A stretch of 64,000 nucleotides of DNA from assembly GCA_013816845.1 (NCBI GenBank), contig JACDDU010000007.1:87176-151175 (forward strand). Reading direction: 5' to 3'. The stretch is from Gammaproteobacteria bacterium (GTDB taxonomy: Bacteria; Pseudomonadota; Gammaproteobacteria; DSM-16500). Within the stretch, counting starts at the first letter, position 1, and every line of letters begins with the position of its first letter. The notes below the pieces were generated by a model, which worked only from the letters and a program-made list of their open reading frames with translations, was not told the origin of the DNA and did no database searches. A program made the translations under genes and the position numbers. This document shows positions 34,632-43,713 of the stretch, piece after piece.

Positions 34632-35357
34632 TTAAACTCGCTTATCAAATATTTCGTTTAAAAAGAGTTGCATCGCACGCCAGGCTTGCGTGGCAGCTTC
34701 TTTATTATAAAGAATGCCCGCTGCTTCATCATGGGCTTGAGGATTGGTAAATCCATGCATCGCATTACCAAACATATTGAGTTGCCAATCTGCTTGGCGT
34801 TTTAACATTTCATTGCCAAACGCGATGACTTGATCAGGCGTAACCATTTTATCTTGATAACCATGCAGTGCCAAAATTTTGGCAAGGATAGGACCCTGAT
34901 TATCAATATCAGGCGCTGTCAGCAGACCGTGAAAGCTTACAACCCCTGCAAGATCCGCGCCCGTCCGTGCCAAGTCCAAACAACATAATCCACCAAAGCA
35001 AAATCCCATTGCGACAATATGTTGCTGATCAACATGATCTAAACCTTTCACAACTTCCAAAGCTTTCAACATTCGCTTTTTAATGATATTTCGGTCATCC
35101 ATTAAAGGTCGCATCAGCTTCATTTTGCTTTCCGTGGTTGTGCCTACCATTCCTTTGCCAAACATATCAACAGCAAAACCAATGTAGCCTAAATCTGCAA
35201 TCTTCCGGGCTTGTTCACACGCAAATTCATTTCTTCCCGACCAATCGTGAATAATTAAGATGGCAGGCGTGGGTTGAGTTAGGGTTGCGGGGAAGGCAAT
35301 ATACCCAACAAATGAAAGTCCTTCATCTTCGTAAGTGATGTTATGCGCGTCAAGCAT
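34632..35357 (-). CDS. Dienelactone hydrolase family protein
   Basis: This is an alpha/beta hydrolase of the dienelactone hydrolase family, cytoplasmic, acting on an unknown ester or lactone. The 241-residue product has the nucleophile motif GFCFGG with the cysteine typical of the family, an aspartate in GYQDKMVTPDQ and a histidine in AMHGFTNP, making a Cys-Asp-His triad. ATG 35357 is chosen because GGAG lies 6 bases upstream; the frame opens at 35411. This start overlaps the icmF stop by 8 bases, so the two are translationally coupled, an unexpected partnership between a metabolic enzyme and a secretion gene. Confidence 0.88.
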   Translation of the reverse strand: MLDAHNITYEDEGLSFVGYIAFPATLTQPTPAILIIHDWSGRNEFACEQARKIADLGYIGFAVDMFGKGMVGTTTESKMKLMRPLMDDRNIIKKRMLKALEVVKGLDHVDQQHIVAMGFCFGGLCCLDLARTGADLAGVVSFHGLLTAPDIDNQGPILAKILALHGYQDKMVTPDQVIAFGNEMLKRQADWQLNMFGNAMHGFTNPQAHDEAAGILYNKEAATQAWRAMQLFLNEIFDKRV

Positions 35358-38300
35358 GATAGTCTCCATTATTATTGTTTGGCTCAATATACAAGTGTTT
35401 AGGCAAATCAAATTCCGGCATTTTTAAGCTGAGCAAGGGATTACTTTGTCCTTCTGTATAAATTAAATATTTGGCAAGCAATTGAGGGGACAAGTTAATG
35501 ACCAATTGTTTTTTGGAAAGCGAACTCTCAAAGGCTTGATTAACTAATCTAAACCATCCCCATTCCCCAGGAAAATTTTGGCGAACGGGATTTTGGTTAG
35601 CTAAAGTTATTTCGTAAGCTGCATGTTTTTGTGAACTCGTATCAGTCCACGTAACTAAATGATGAGCGTTACCACTTGATTGATCATCCATCATTTCTTT
35701 CCCATTAATACTCAATTTGACGCGCATAACTTGCTTACCAAATTGATAGGGTTGGACATTAAATTGAACGAATAACTTATCATCACCGTTTGGAAAAAAA
35801 GCATGATGAATGAGCATCGCTTTTTGAATTTGGGGAAGAAGTGCGCTGGATAGAGGAAGTGGCATTCCATGCAGTGTTTTCCATTGCCAGTGGTGATTTT
35901 TTTTATCGATCAAGTGCTGCAAATATTGATTATAAAAGTTAATCACTAACCCAGGATTGCCAAAAAAGTGAATAAAAGAGGGTAAGGATACTTCGGCTTC
36001 ACTTTGTTGATTAAAAGGATAACGATCAGCAATATGAGTGCGATAAACGTCCATCACCTTGTCATTCCAAGATGTATCTAAATACTGGCCGGCATCACGC
36101 ATGAGTAATTGCCATGCAGTGTTTGAAATTTTATTGAGCCAAATTTTAACGGGGTCAGGACTTTTATCCGCAATGAGGCGTAACGAGGACAGTGCATCGG
36201 GCGCTCCGCTGTTTTGCATGTGATAAGACATTGCATCATAGGCGGCTTTCTTATGATTTTCAGCTTTTAAAATGCTGTTTAAATAGGCGTGAACATGCTG
36301 TAAGCCAGAAAATATTTGATAAAGTTGATCTGTGCCATCGTGACTTTTTGTTAATAAAAGCGCCATGCTTTGTAATTTTGGGCTAGCTGATGAAACAGGC
36401 TCAAAAAAAGTGTTGTCATGTACCGTTCTTAATAATTGTAAAAGCGGGGAATCATTACTAAGTAACAATTGAATCATGGCATCAAGATGAGATAAATCAC
36501 GTGGTTCATGGAGTTGAATATTCGCTAAAACACTTTCCCACAAATCAATGTAATTATTCACATATGCTGTACGTAATTGATCGGCTAGTGTTGATACATC
36601 AACTTGTGAAGCTTGTATCGGTTTACCTAACACCCAGTTACCTTGCGTTGTTTCTTCAGCGGCAGTTGTAACTTCACTTGCGATGATCTGAGAGAAGATG
36701 GAAGAGGTAAACATTTTTGGGATTTGATTCGTAATATCATGTGTCGTAAATACAGTTGCAGCACTCTTTGTTGTACCGATGTTAATTTCATGTGGAACGT
36801 TATTACTATTTGTATTTTTTAAAATGACATAAGCCAATTGGAAGGACGGCAGTGATTGTAAAAATTGCCGTGTTTCAACAATGAGTTTGGTATTAAGGGG
36901 TAGTTCCTTGGGGGGAGCGGTGGCTAGTTGTAGGTGTTGGATAAACCGTTGTAATTTAGCTTTATCAAAATTTGCTTGCAGGGCTTGCTCAGTCGTTGTG
37001 AGAAAAAAAGTTTGGTCAAAGTGCGCAGGATCACCAAGCATTAAGTAAGCTTTAAGCGTAGCATAAACAAATTCGGCATTTTTGTTGACAGGGTTTTTTA
37101 AAATATCAGCTAAAAAATTTCCAACCTCAGGAAGTAAAATGTCCCTGAGAGCCGCAGCATAAACTTGATGAGCTTTTTCTTCCGATTTTTGAGAATAAAA
37201 AGTTAATAAAGTAGATAAGTTAAATTTAACGATAGTCTTTTGAGCGAGACTATCTAAAGTGTTCAATAGATTGCTGGCTAACATCAAGTGTTCAAGCGAG
37301 TTTTGATTTTTTTGGATAGCGAGTTGGTAATCCGTTAAATAATTTTGAATAGAATAGGCTTGTTTAACACCTTGTTCAAAATCCCTGCTAAACAATAACG
37401 CAGTAGAGGCCACCATACCAAAAGCTACCACATAGGCGAAGCGTCTTCGCCATACTGCAGCGGTTGTAGTGTGCGAACGTGGTTGTGAATGTAAACCTTG
37501 CGTTAAAAATTGCTTAAGAAAGTAAGCGCGGCTTTGCAGCGTAGGCGCTTTGAAAAGTGCAACAGTGCGAAGAGTCGAATTGATTTCTTCGATAACGGTA
37601 GGCTCTTTTTCCGACGCAGGTTGCATAGCACTTGTTAAGTAAACGCCGCGTATATTAATTTTTAATTGCGCAGCCCCCATTTTTTTTAAAAAATCGGCAA
37701 CTAAGGCTTTTAATCGTTCAACCTGAAGCGGAAAATCTTTGATAGCCGGTCGCACCATGGGGTTACGTTCTTGGTGAAGGCGCCATAATAATTGTTGATT
37801 GAGTTTTTTAATAAGCGCATTAAAACGATCATTAAAGAGTTGGTGTACATTAGCAAGTGGGCTATCAGCTAAAGCGATTCCCCACGCTTGATTGATTTCT
37901 TCATGAGTAGATTCGGCAAAAAATTCTTTAAAGCCCGGTAATAAATCGCACTTGGTAATCAGGATATAGCAAGGAATAGAAGCATTAAAATACTTTTGTA
38001 ATTCATGTAGCCGCTGACAAAGATCGCGCATCTCAAGATGAAATTGCTTCACTTCATTTTGACGCATGACATCAGGGAAAGGTAATGCAATAACGATGCC
38101 GTTTAAACCACTTTTCCCACGGTAAGTTTGGATAAGACTTAAAAAAAACTGCCAAATGCTATACGTTTTAGTTGATGAAGCTTGCGATTTATGAGCATCT
38201 GTTTTAAATAAATAATTACTGGGTACATCAATGAATGCTGCATCCCGCGTGATCCACCAGTCAGGGTGGTGTGATGCAGGAAGTCGATAGCGCATGGTCT

Positions 38301-38796
38301 CTTTAAAGTGCCGTTGCAAAATATAATGAATATTGGCTTGTGCTAATAAGGTGGTTTTTCCCGCGTCTTTAGGGCCAACGACAAGAAACCACGGTAAGTT
38401 TTTCAATCGAATACGTTGACCGAGGTGGGGGACACTTGTTTTTTTTAGAAAACGTAACGCACTTACAAATCTAGCTTGTAAATGTTGCATTTTTTTTCTT
38501 AATGTCGTTTCGCGGATGATGGAAAAGTTAGTTTTATTTAAATCATAAATAAGTAACTTGAGCATCCAAGTTAGGAAAAGGAATGCAACCACATAAGTTC
38601 TTTTTTCAGCGTCTGCAAAAGGATACGCATGATGATAAGTAATAAAAGGGCCGAAAAACCAAATCGTTAAAGAAAGGAGAAAGAGAAAAGCGAGTGAGGT
38701 AATTACTTGTGAGAAAAGTTCATAGTTTGCTTGTTTCAGTAGAAACAGGGGTTTGAATTTGCTTAATATTTTTGAACGCTTCATTCGATATAACAT
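35350..38796 (-). CDS. icmF: IcmF, large inner-membrane Dot/Icm stabilising protein
   Basis: IcmF, with IcmH/DotU, stabilises the Dot/Icm core; both are related to TssM and TssL of type VI secretion. The product has 1148 residues (1144 if it starts at 38784), longer than the Legionella protein (about 973). Spans lie near 31-52, 66-84 and 440-460; Walker A GPKDAGKT is at 141-148. The C-terminal half is the periplasmic IcmF/TssM region. The first 77 bases overlap the icmH 3' end, and neither possible ATG has a good ribosome binding site, which points to translational coupling. Confidence 0.92.
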   Translation of the reverse strand: MLYRMKRSKILSKFKPLFLLKQANYELFSQVITSLAFLFLLSLTIWFFGPFITYHHAYPFADAEKRTYVVAFLFLTWMLKLLIYDLNKTNFSIIRETTLRKKMQHLQARFVSALRFLKKTSVPHLGQRIRLKNLPWFLVVGPKDAGKTTLLAQANIHYILQRHFKETMRYRLPASHHPDWWITRDAAFIDVPSNYLFKTDAHKSQASSTKTYSIWQFFLSLIQTYRGKSGLNGIVIALPFPDVMRQNEVKQFHLEMRDLCQRLHELQKYFNASIPCYILITKCDLLPGFKEFFAESTHEEINQAWGIALADSPLANVHQLFNDRFNALIKKLNQQLLWRLHQERNPMVRPAIKDFPLQVERLKALVADFLKKMGAAQLKINIRGVYLTSAMQPASEKEPTVIEEINSTLRTVALFKAPTLQSRAYFLKQFLTQGLHSQPRSHTTTAAVWRRRFAYVVAFGMVASTALLFSRDFEQGVKQAYSIQNYLTDYQLAIQKNQNSLEHLMLASNLLNTLDSLAQKTIVKFNLSTLLTFYSQKSEEKAHQVYAAALRDILLPEVGNFLADILKNPVNKNAEFVYATLKAYLMLGDPAHFDQTFFLTTTEQALQANFDKAKLQRFIQHLQLATAPPKELPLNTKLIVETRQFLQSLPSFQLAYVILKNTNSNNVPHEINIGTTKSAATVFTTHDITNQIPKMFTSSIFSQIIASEVTTAAEETTQGNWVLGKPIQASQVDVSTLADQLRTAYVNNYIDLWESVLANIQLHEPRDLSHLDAMIQLLLSNDSPLLQLLRTVHDNTFFEPVSSASPKLQSMALLLTKSHDGTDQLYQIFSGLQHVHAYLNSILKAENHKKAAYDAMSYHMQNSGAPDALSSLRLIADKSPDPVKIWLNKISNTAWQLLMRDAGQYLDTSWNDKVMDVYRTHIADRYPFNQQSEAEVSLPSFIHFFGNPGLVINFYNQYLQHLIDKKNHHWQWKTLHGMPLPLSSALLPQIQKAMLIHHAFFPNGDDKLFVQFNVQPYQFGKQVMRVKLSINGKEMMDDQSSGNAHHLVTWTDTSSQKHAAYEITLANQNPVRQNFPGEWGWFRLVNQAFESSLSKKQLVINLSPQLLAKYLIYTEGQSNPLLSLKMPEFDLPKHLYIEPNNNNGDYHA

Positions 38797-39598
38797 CCAT
38801 TAGATAACCCAAACTGATAAAAATAGCCATCACCACACAAGCGCTTACAAACAAAATAAATAAAGGGTGGGTGTTACGTTTTTCTGCAACTTTAGATACT
38901 GATTTTGTTTTAAGTGGTGTGGGTGAGAGCGCCTTGCTAAAGCTACCTCGATAAGCTCGAATATGTTTATACAAATTATTGGTAATTTGTTCAAGCTGAT
39001 ATTGGCTATGCTCGGTGGCACGATACTGTCCTTTGTATCCCATGCTTAAGCAAATATAAATGAGTTCCATCATATCGATATAAATTGCAGGCTCTTTAAC
39101 TGCACGTTCAAGAATATTGAAGAATTTATCTTGATGATAGGTGTGTTGTTTAAAGGCTGCTAGTAAGGAATAAGGTTCCCATTGATCTTGTCCACCCCAG
39201 GGTGTATTAGCAATAACATCATCGAAAGTTGCACACAGTAAGTAGCGACATACAATGGTGTATTCACTATTATAACCGTGACTTTGTGCTGTTTCTTGGA
39301 ATGAATTAATTTCTTGCATTAATTCATTTTGTAACTTGTTTAACTTCCGATATGACTTTAACTGTTTTAATTTTCCCGTAATAGAAAAAAAATAATTAGC
39401 AGCATCCACTAAAGGATTGAGACCTGCACTGGGATGATGATTGAAAGTACGGCTAATTAGCAGTGATTGTGATGGCGCGGATAAAGTTTTTAAAGGGCTG
39501 GGTACAGTGTCAAAACGCTTAGCTTCAAAATCAGCCTCAGTGGGTAACACCGTGACGAGATTTTCTTTTGGAGCTTGTTGGTTTGGCGTTGCAATCAT
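38720..39598 (-). CDS. icmH: IcmH/DotU, inner-membrane Dot/Icm stabilising protein
   Basis: IcmH (DotU) works with IcmF to stabilise the Dot/Icm outer-membrane core and is related to TssL of type VI secretion. The 292-residue product has a polar N-terminus of about 60 residues, a cytoplasmic helical domain (NPLVDAANYFFSITGKLK, YLLCATFDDVIANTPWGG, near-constant in the DotU family) and a single C-terminal membrane span near 251-272. GGGAG lies 10 bases before ATG 39598. No other Dot/Icm gene lies upstream; fis is the next gene on this strand and has its own terminator. Confidence 0.93.
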   Translation of the reverse strand: MIATPNQQAPKENLVTVLPTEADFEAKRFDTVPSPLKTLSAPSQSLLISRTFNHHPSAGLNPLVDAANYFFSITGKLKQLKSYRKLNKLQNELMQEINSFQETAQSHGYNSEYTIVCRYLLCATFDDVIANTPWGGQDQWEPYSLLAAFKQHTYHQDKFFNILERAVKEPAIYIDMMELIYICLSMGYKGQYRATEHSQYQLEQITNNLYKHIRAYRGSFSKALSPTPLKTKSVSKVAEKRNTHPLFILFVSACVVMAIFISLGYLMDVISNEAFKNIKQIQTPVSTETSKL

Positions 39599-39717
39599 AC
39601 TGCACAATCTCCCAAATTAGGCTCACGCATCTGATGAAAAACCAGACAGCAGCATTATATACCGATACCTCGGAAGATGGGAATTTAATCCATGCTTAGA
39701 CAAGTGGTATATAAAAC

Positions 39718-39745
39718 AATATCCCTGTTTTTAGACAGGGATATT
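39718..39745 (-). terminator. Rho-independent terminator after fis
   Basis: Perfect 11-base arms (39718-39728 and 39735-39745) with a 6-base loop. On the minus strand the stem is followed by GTTTTATA. It lies 29 bases past the fis stop and separates fis from icmH. Confidence 0.8.
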
Positions 39746-39774
39746 CTCATGCAGAAAGGTAAGCAAAAAGGAGA

Positions 39775-40059
39775 CTACTCAAGCATTCCATATAATTTTA
39801 ATTTCTTGCGCAACGTACCGCGGCTTAAGCCAAGGACAATTGCAGCTCGAGATTGATTATTTTTCGTATACTCCATGACTGCTTCCATTAACGGAGCTTC
39901 CACTTCAGCCAAGATAAGCTCATACAAATTGCTAGGCATCTGTCCTTTAAGTTGAGAAAGGTAATTCTCAAGCGCTTGCCTAACGCTGTCATGTAAGGGC
40001 TGGTTTTTTTGAGTTAATTCAAACTCTGTATTTGTTTTTTCTAAAGTATTTATAGCCAT
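39775..40059 (-). CDS. fis: Fis family DNA-binding protein
   Basis: Fis is a nucleoid-associated DNA-bending protein and growth-phase regulator; in Legionella and Coxiella relatives Fis proteins are known to influence effector-gene expression. The product has 94 residues (E. coli Fis has 98), with [37 protein letters not shown] and a C-terminal helix-turn-helix ([24 protein letters not shown]). I chose ATG 40059 because AGGAATAAT lies just before it and a promoter lies 43 bases upstream. In many gammaproteobacteria fis follows accB-accC-prmA-dusB; here it follows accC directly. Confidence 0.93.
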   Translation of the reverse strand: MAINTLEKTNTEFELTQKNQPLHDSVRQALENYLSQLKGQMPSNLYELILAEVEAPLMEAVMEYTKNNQSRAAIVLGLSRGTLRKKLKLYGMLE

Positions 40060-40101
40060 ATTATTCCTCGGTTTACCGGGATTGTTCATGATCCAGCACG
40101 T

Positions 40102-40130
40102 ATTGTAACCATTGTTCTTTGTTAGATCAA
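40102..40130 (-). promoter_or_regulatory. Probable fis promoter
   Basis: On the minus strand TTGATC (40125-40130, 4/6 match with the -35 consensus TTGACA) and TACAAT (40102-40107, 5/6 match with TATAAT) are separated by exactly 17 bases. The expected start lies near 40095, giving a leader of about 36 bases to the chosen fis ATG. Confidence 0.65.
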
Positions 40131-40285
40131 TCTCTTTTCCCTTCGTGTTGCCCTAGTTCTTTATTACAAGTCAGTATCATTATTTCGGCTGGTAAGCGAA
40201 AAATGCTTTCCTTATCTACTTTTAAATCAAGAAAAGCAGTATGACAAGCAGGAAGATCGTTAAAGTTAATACAAGGATTGTAAAA

Positions 40286-40313
40286 GTGGGCAAATCAAAT
40301 TTAACTTGCCCAC
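40286..40313 (-). terminator. Rho-independent terminator after accC
   Basis: Perfect 8-base arms (GTGGGCAA at 40286-40293 and complement at 40306-40313) with a 12-base loop, followed on the minus strand by TTTTAC. It lies 54 bases past the accC stop and separates accBC from fis. Confidence 0.7.
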
Positions 40314-40366
40314 AAAAAGATCAGAACTTAAGAATTTTTACTGACTCCACAAGATAGCAGGAGGGA

Positions 40367-41707
40367 CTACATACTCATCCATTTTTCAAGATAATGGATA
40401 TTAATCAAACCTTTCTGAAATGAGTTGCCTCGCAAAATATCTTGATGGAGAGGAATATTGGTGCGAATGCCTTCAATAACTGTTTCGTCCAGCGCTTCAC
40501 GCATTCTTGCTAGGGCTAATTCTCTCGTTTCACCATAAGCAATAATTTTCGCAATCAAAGAATCGTAATAAGGCGGCACTTTATAACTGCTATAAATGTG
40601 GGAATCGACGCGGATGCCTGGACCACCTGGAGCATGAAAATAAGAAATAGTTCCAGGAGATGGTGTGAACGTACGTGGATCTTCAGCATTAATTCGACAC
40701 TCGATCGCATGCCCTCGAATCTTGATTTCATCTTGGGTATATGCAAGTTTTTCACCCGCTGCAATGCGCAATTGCTCACGGACAATATCAACACCCGTAA
40801 TCATTTCAGTAATGGGGTGCTCAACCTGGACCCGCGTATTCATTTCAATAAAGTAAAATTTACCATCTTCGTATAGAAACTCCATGGTACCTGCACCACG
40901 ATACTTCATATCACGGCAAGCTTTGGCACAAAGTTCACCAATTTGCACTCGCTGCTTTTCAGTAATCCCTGGCGCGGGTGCTTCTTCAATAATTTTCTGA
41001 TGGCGGCGTTGGATAGAGCAATCGCGCTCGCCAAGATAAATGGCATTGCCGTGCCCATCGCCAAGCAATTGAATTTCAATATGGCGAGGATTTTGTAAAT
41101 ATTTTTCTAAATAAACTTTGTCATTATTAAAGGCAGCTTTCGCTTCACTTTTAGTTAAAGCGATCGCATTAATAAGATGCGACTCAGTGTGAACCACACG
41201 CATCCCTCGTCCACCACCACCACCAGCTGCTTTAATAATTATTGGATAACCAATGTTACGCGCGAGTTTGATGGTGTGCGTATCATCCTCTTCGATAGGG
41301 CCGTCTGATCCTGGCACGCAGGGCACGCCAATTTTTTTCATAAAGTTAATGGCTGCAACTTTATCTCCCATTTGTCGAATAGTATCGGGATGGGGGCCGA
41401 TAAAAATAAATCCACTTTTTTCGACTTGTTCAGCAAAGTCGGCATTCTCTGAAAGAAAACCATAGCCTGGGTGAATAGCGATGGCATCTGTGATTTCAGC
41501 TGCGCTGATAATGGCAGGAATATTTAAATAACTAAGGGCCGCAGGATGCGGTCCAATGCAAACTGATTCATCTGCAAGTCTGACATGCAGTAAATCTCGG
41601 TCGACAGTGGAGTGAGCAGCTACAGTTTTGATACCTAATTCTTTACAGGCGCGCAAAATGCGAAGGGCGATCTCACCGCGATTAGCAATTAATACTTTAT
41701 CTAGCAT
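40367..41707 (-). CDS. accC: Biotin carboxylase subunit of acetyl-CoA carboxylase
   Basis: AccC carboxylates the biotin carried by AccB with ATP and bicarbonate, the first half-reaction of acetyl-CoA carboxylase in fatty-acid synthesis. From ATG 41707 it has 446 residues (E. coli about 449) and begins [29 protein letters not shown] sequence. The ATP-grasp glycine-rich loop is seen in [14 protein letters not shown], and catalytic residues in [17 protein letters not shown]. The frame also opens at 41719 just after AGG; the shorter start fits the family better. It follows accB by 27 bases. Confidence 0.97.
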   Translation of the reverse strand: MLDKVLIANRGEIALRILRACKELGIKTVAAHSTVDRDLLHVRLADESVCIGPHPAALSYLNIPAIISAAEITDAIAIHPGYGFLSENADFAEQVEKSGFIFIGPHPDTIRQMGDKVAAINFMKKIGVPCVPGSDGPIEEDDTHTIKLARNIGYPIIIKAAGGGGGRGMRVVHTESHLINAIALTKSEAKAAFNNDKVYLEKYLQNPRHIEIQLLGDGHGNAIYLGERDCSIQRRHQKIIEEAPAPGITEKQRVQIGELCAKACRDMKYRGAGTMEFLYEDGKFYFIEMNTRVQVEHPITEMITGVDIVREQLRIAAGEKLAYTQDEIKIRGHAIECRINAEDPRTFTPSPGTISYFHAPGGPGIRVDSHIYSSYKVPPYYDSLIAKIIAYGETRELALARMREALDETVIEGIRTNIPLHQDILRGNSFQKGLINIHYLEKWMSM

Positions 41708-41734
41708 TGCATGATTCATCCTAGGTGTGGTGGC

Positions 41735-42196
41735 TTATTCAATAATGAATAACGGCTGATTGAATTCAACTGGCGTACCATTATCAATGAGCCGCGCAGT
41801 AAGGGTTCCCGCTTTATCCGATTCGATTTGGTTAAACATTTTCATGGCTTCAATCAAGCATAAGATTTCACCAACTTTAACTGTTTGGCCTATTTCAACA
41901 AGAGGTTTTGCACCCGGTGTTGCGGATAGATACACGGTGCCGACCATAGGGGCTTTCACAGTATGTTTATTTTGAGTTGAAGCGTCAGTGGGTTGAGGAT
42001 GAGTTGGTGTTTCGGACGGCGCAGTTGCTATAGGCTGATTGGCTTGCGGCGCAGCTGCTGCCATCATCATGGGCGCTCCGCTTTGCTTAACTTCGCGGGT
42101 AATACGAACCGATTCCTCACCTTCTTTGATTTCAATTTCTGCGACCCCAGTTTTTTGGATGAGCTCAATTAATTTCTTAATTTTTCGCATGTCCAT
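41735..42196 (-). CDS. accB: Biotin carboxyl carrier protein
   Basis: AccB carries biotin between the carboxylase and transferase subunits of acetyl-CoA carboxylase. From ATG 42196 it has 154 residues: an N-terminal helical part (IKKLIELIQKTGVAEIEIKEGEESVRI), an Ala/Pro/Thr-rich linker and the biotinyl domain with the lysine in LIEAMKMFNQI. GGAGA lies about 10 bases upstream of this start. First gene of the accB-accC pair. Confidence 0.96.
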   Translation of the reverse strand: MDMRKIKKLIELIQKTGVAEIEIKEGEESVRITREVKQSGAPMMMAAAAPQANQPIATAPSETPTHPQPTDASTQNKHTVKAPMVGTVYLSATPGAKPLVEIGQTVKVGEILCLIEAMKMFNQIESDKAGTLTARLIDNGTPVEFNQPLFIIE

Positions 42197-42306
42197 CGAC
42201 GCATTTCTCCACAAGGTAAGTTACTTAAAGATTGTGCATTCTGCAATATTGACACAATTTTGTCTAGATGTTGCATAATGCCGGTTGTTACCAGCATCTT
42301 ATTATC

Positions 42307-42960
42307 TTATCCGTTATCGGGGATAAATCGTCGATATAAGAAAGCGAAGAGGGGAGGAAGGAGTGATAAAGCAACGACTGCATAAACGACGATTGAAAAA
42401 TTATCCTTAATAAAAGGTAATCCACCGAAGAAATAGCCGGCATAGAGAAGCGTGCCAATCCAAAGAAGACCACTAACAATGTTATAAAGAGAGAATTGCG
42501 ACAAACTCATGTAGGCTATTCCTGCCACAAAAGGCGCAAAAGTGCGCAAAATTGGTACGAATCGAGCCAGTATGATAGTTTTCCCCCCATGCTTTTCATA
42601 AAAACGGTGGGCGTCTTCTAAATGTTTTTTACTAAAAAGCCGATACTTACTGCCTTTAAAAACCCGAGGGCCAACTCGTACACCGATCAAGTAATTTAAT
42701 TTGTTGCCAAGAATGGAAGCCAGGGTAAGGAGAAAGAAAAGTAAGCCTATATTTAAGGGTTCGTTTTCCGTTGCTGCAATACTGCCTGCAGCAAATAAAA
42801 GAGAATCGCCGGGCAAGAAGGGGAAAACAACTAAACCCGTCTCACAAAAGATAATGGAAAATAAGATGACGTAAGTCCAAACGCCATAGTGCGAAACAAA
42901 GGCGATGAGATAATCATCAATGTGAACTAAAAAACTTAATATATGTTGAATATATTCCAT
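42307..42960 (-). CDS. DedA family inner-membrane protein
   Basis: DedA proteins are polytopic inner-membrane proteins now linked to lipid (undecaprenyl phosphate or phospholipid) flipping and to proton-motive-force balance. The 217-residue product has the family pattern: [20 protein letters not shown] (near 40-60), the [33 protein letters not shown]-type region (seen as [17 protein letters not shown], near 120-150) and C-terminal spans. ATG 42960 lies 7 bases after the rsmJ stop, so the two are probably one operon. It cannot be assigned to a specific E. coli paralogue. Confidence 0.9.
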   Translation of the reverse strand: [217 protein letters not shown]

Positions 42961-42967
42961 AGCGTGA

Positions 42968-43648
42968 TTAGACCAAATAAATATCAAAACGTGCACTTCG
43001 ACCAGTGAGTGAAAAATTGGGATGCTGATCGGTGAGAAAAGTAGATAACCGCGGTCTTTTTACCACAACCCTCTGGGTGGCACAAGTTAAGGATTGTTCA
43101 AATAATTTACTAGCGTCTTCATCCTGACCGACTAAAGATTGTAATAAAGTCATTTCTTTTTTAACCGCAGCTGATTTTTTCCGAACCGGAAACATTGGAT
43201 CAAGATAAATTACATCAATTGCTGGATTTTCTTTTAACCATATTAATGCATCCGCTTGAACCAATTCAATCCGACCGACAGTTTTGGCCAGTAAACTATT
43301 GTTCTGAGCGCGATTCAAGGCATTTTCTAATAAAAGACAAAGCGTAGTGGAGCGCTCAATTAATGTAATGTTAAAACCAAGCCAGGCTAACAAAAAACCA
43401 TCCCGTCCCAACCCTGCAGTTGCGTCGACAAGCTTAATGCCGTCACGCGGTTTAGCGCCTATAGCTCTTGCTAACAATTCATTGCGAAGCGTCGCTTTTT
43501 TTAGACGGTAAGCCATTTGCTGGGTATTAAAATCGATATAAAAGGATTGTTTTTTGGCTTTTTCATCGTAATACACCAGAGAAGTGCGTTGCTCATTCGT
43601 TTCGATGGTTAGTTGAGATATATCAGGAGTAGCAGAAATTAGCGGCAT
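42968..43648 (-). CDS. rsmJ: 16S rRNA (guanine-1516-N2)-methyltransferase RsmJ
   Basis: RsmJ methylates G1516 of 16S rRNA with SAM. The 226-residue product has the SAM-binding motif LVDATAGLGRDGFLLAWLG (about 74-92), the IYLDPMFP catalytic motif (about 147-154) and the C-terminal VVVKRPRLS and GRSARFDIY, all typical of RsmJ/YhiQ. It is divergent from ubiA with a 65-base gap. Confidence 0.94.
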   Translation of the reverse strand: MPLISATPDISQLTIETNEQRTSLVYYDEKAKKQSFYIDFNTQQMAYRLKKATLRNELLARAIGAKPRDGIKLVDATAGLGRDGFLLAWLGFNITLIERSTTLCLLLENALNRAQNNSLLAKTVGRIELVQADALIWLKENPAIDVIYLDPMFPVRKKSAAVKKEMTLLQSLVGQDEDASKLFEQSLTCATQRVVVKRPRLSTFLTDQHPNFSLTGRSARFDIYLV

Positions 43649-43713
43649 TTAGTAAGCTTCGAGTTGAAAATTATCTTTAGTCTACAGGTTTTTTTATCAT
43701 CTTTGCTATCGCT

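Larger units (their letters stand above)
40060..40366. other. Gap between accC and fis, no gene seen
   Basis: The 307-base gap holds the fis promoter near its lower end and the accC terminator near its upper end. No reading frame with a start signal and protein-like composition is seen, and nothing resembling prmA or dusB, which often lie here in gammaproteobacteria. Confidence 0.7.
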
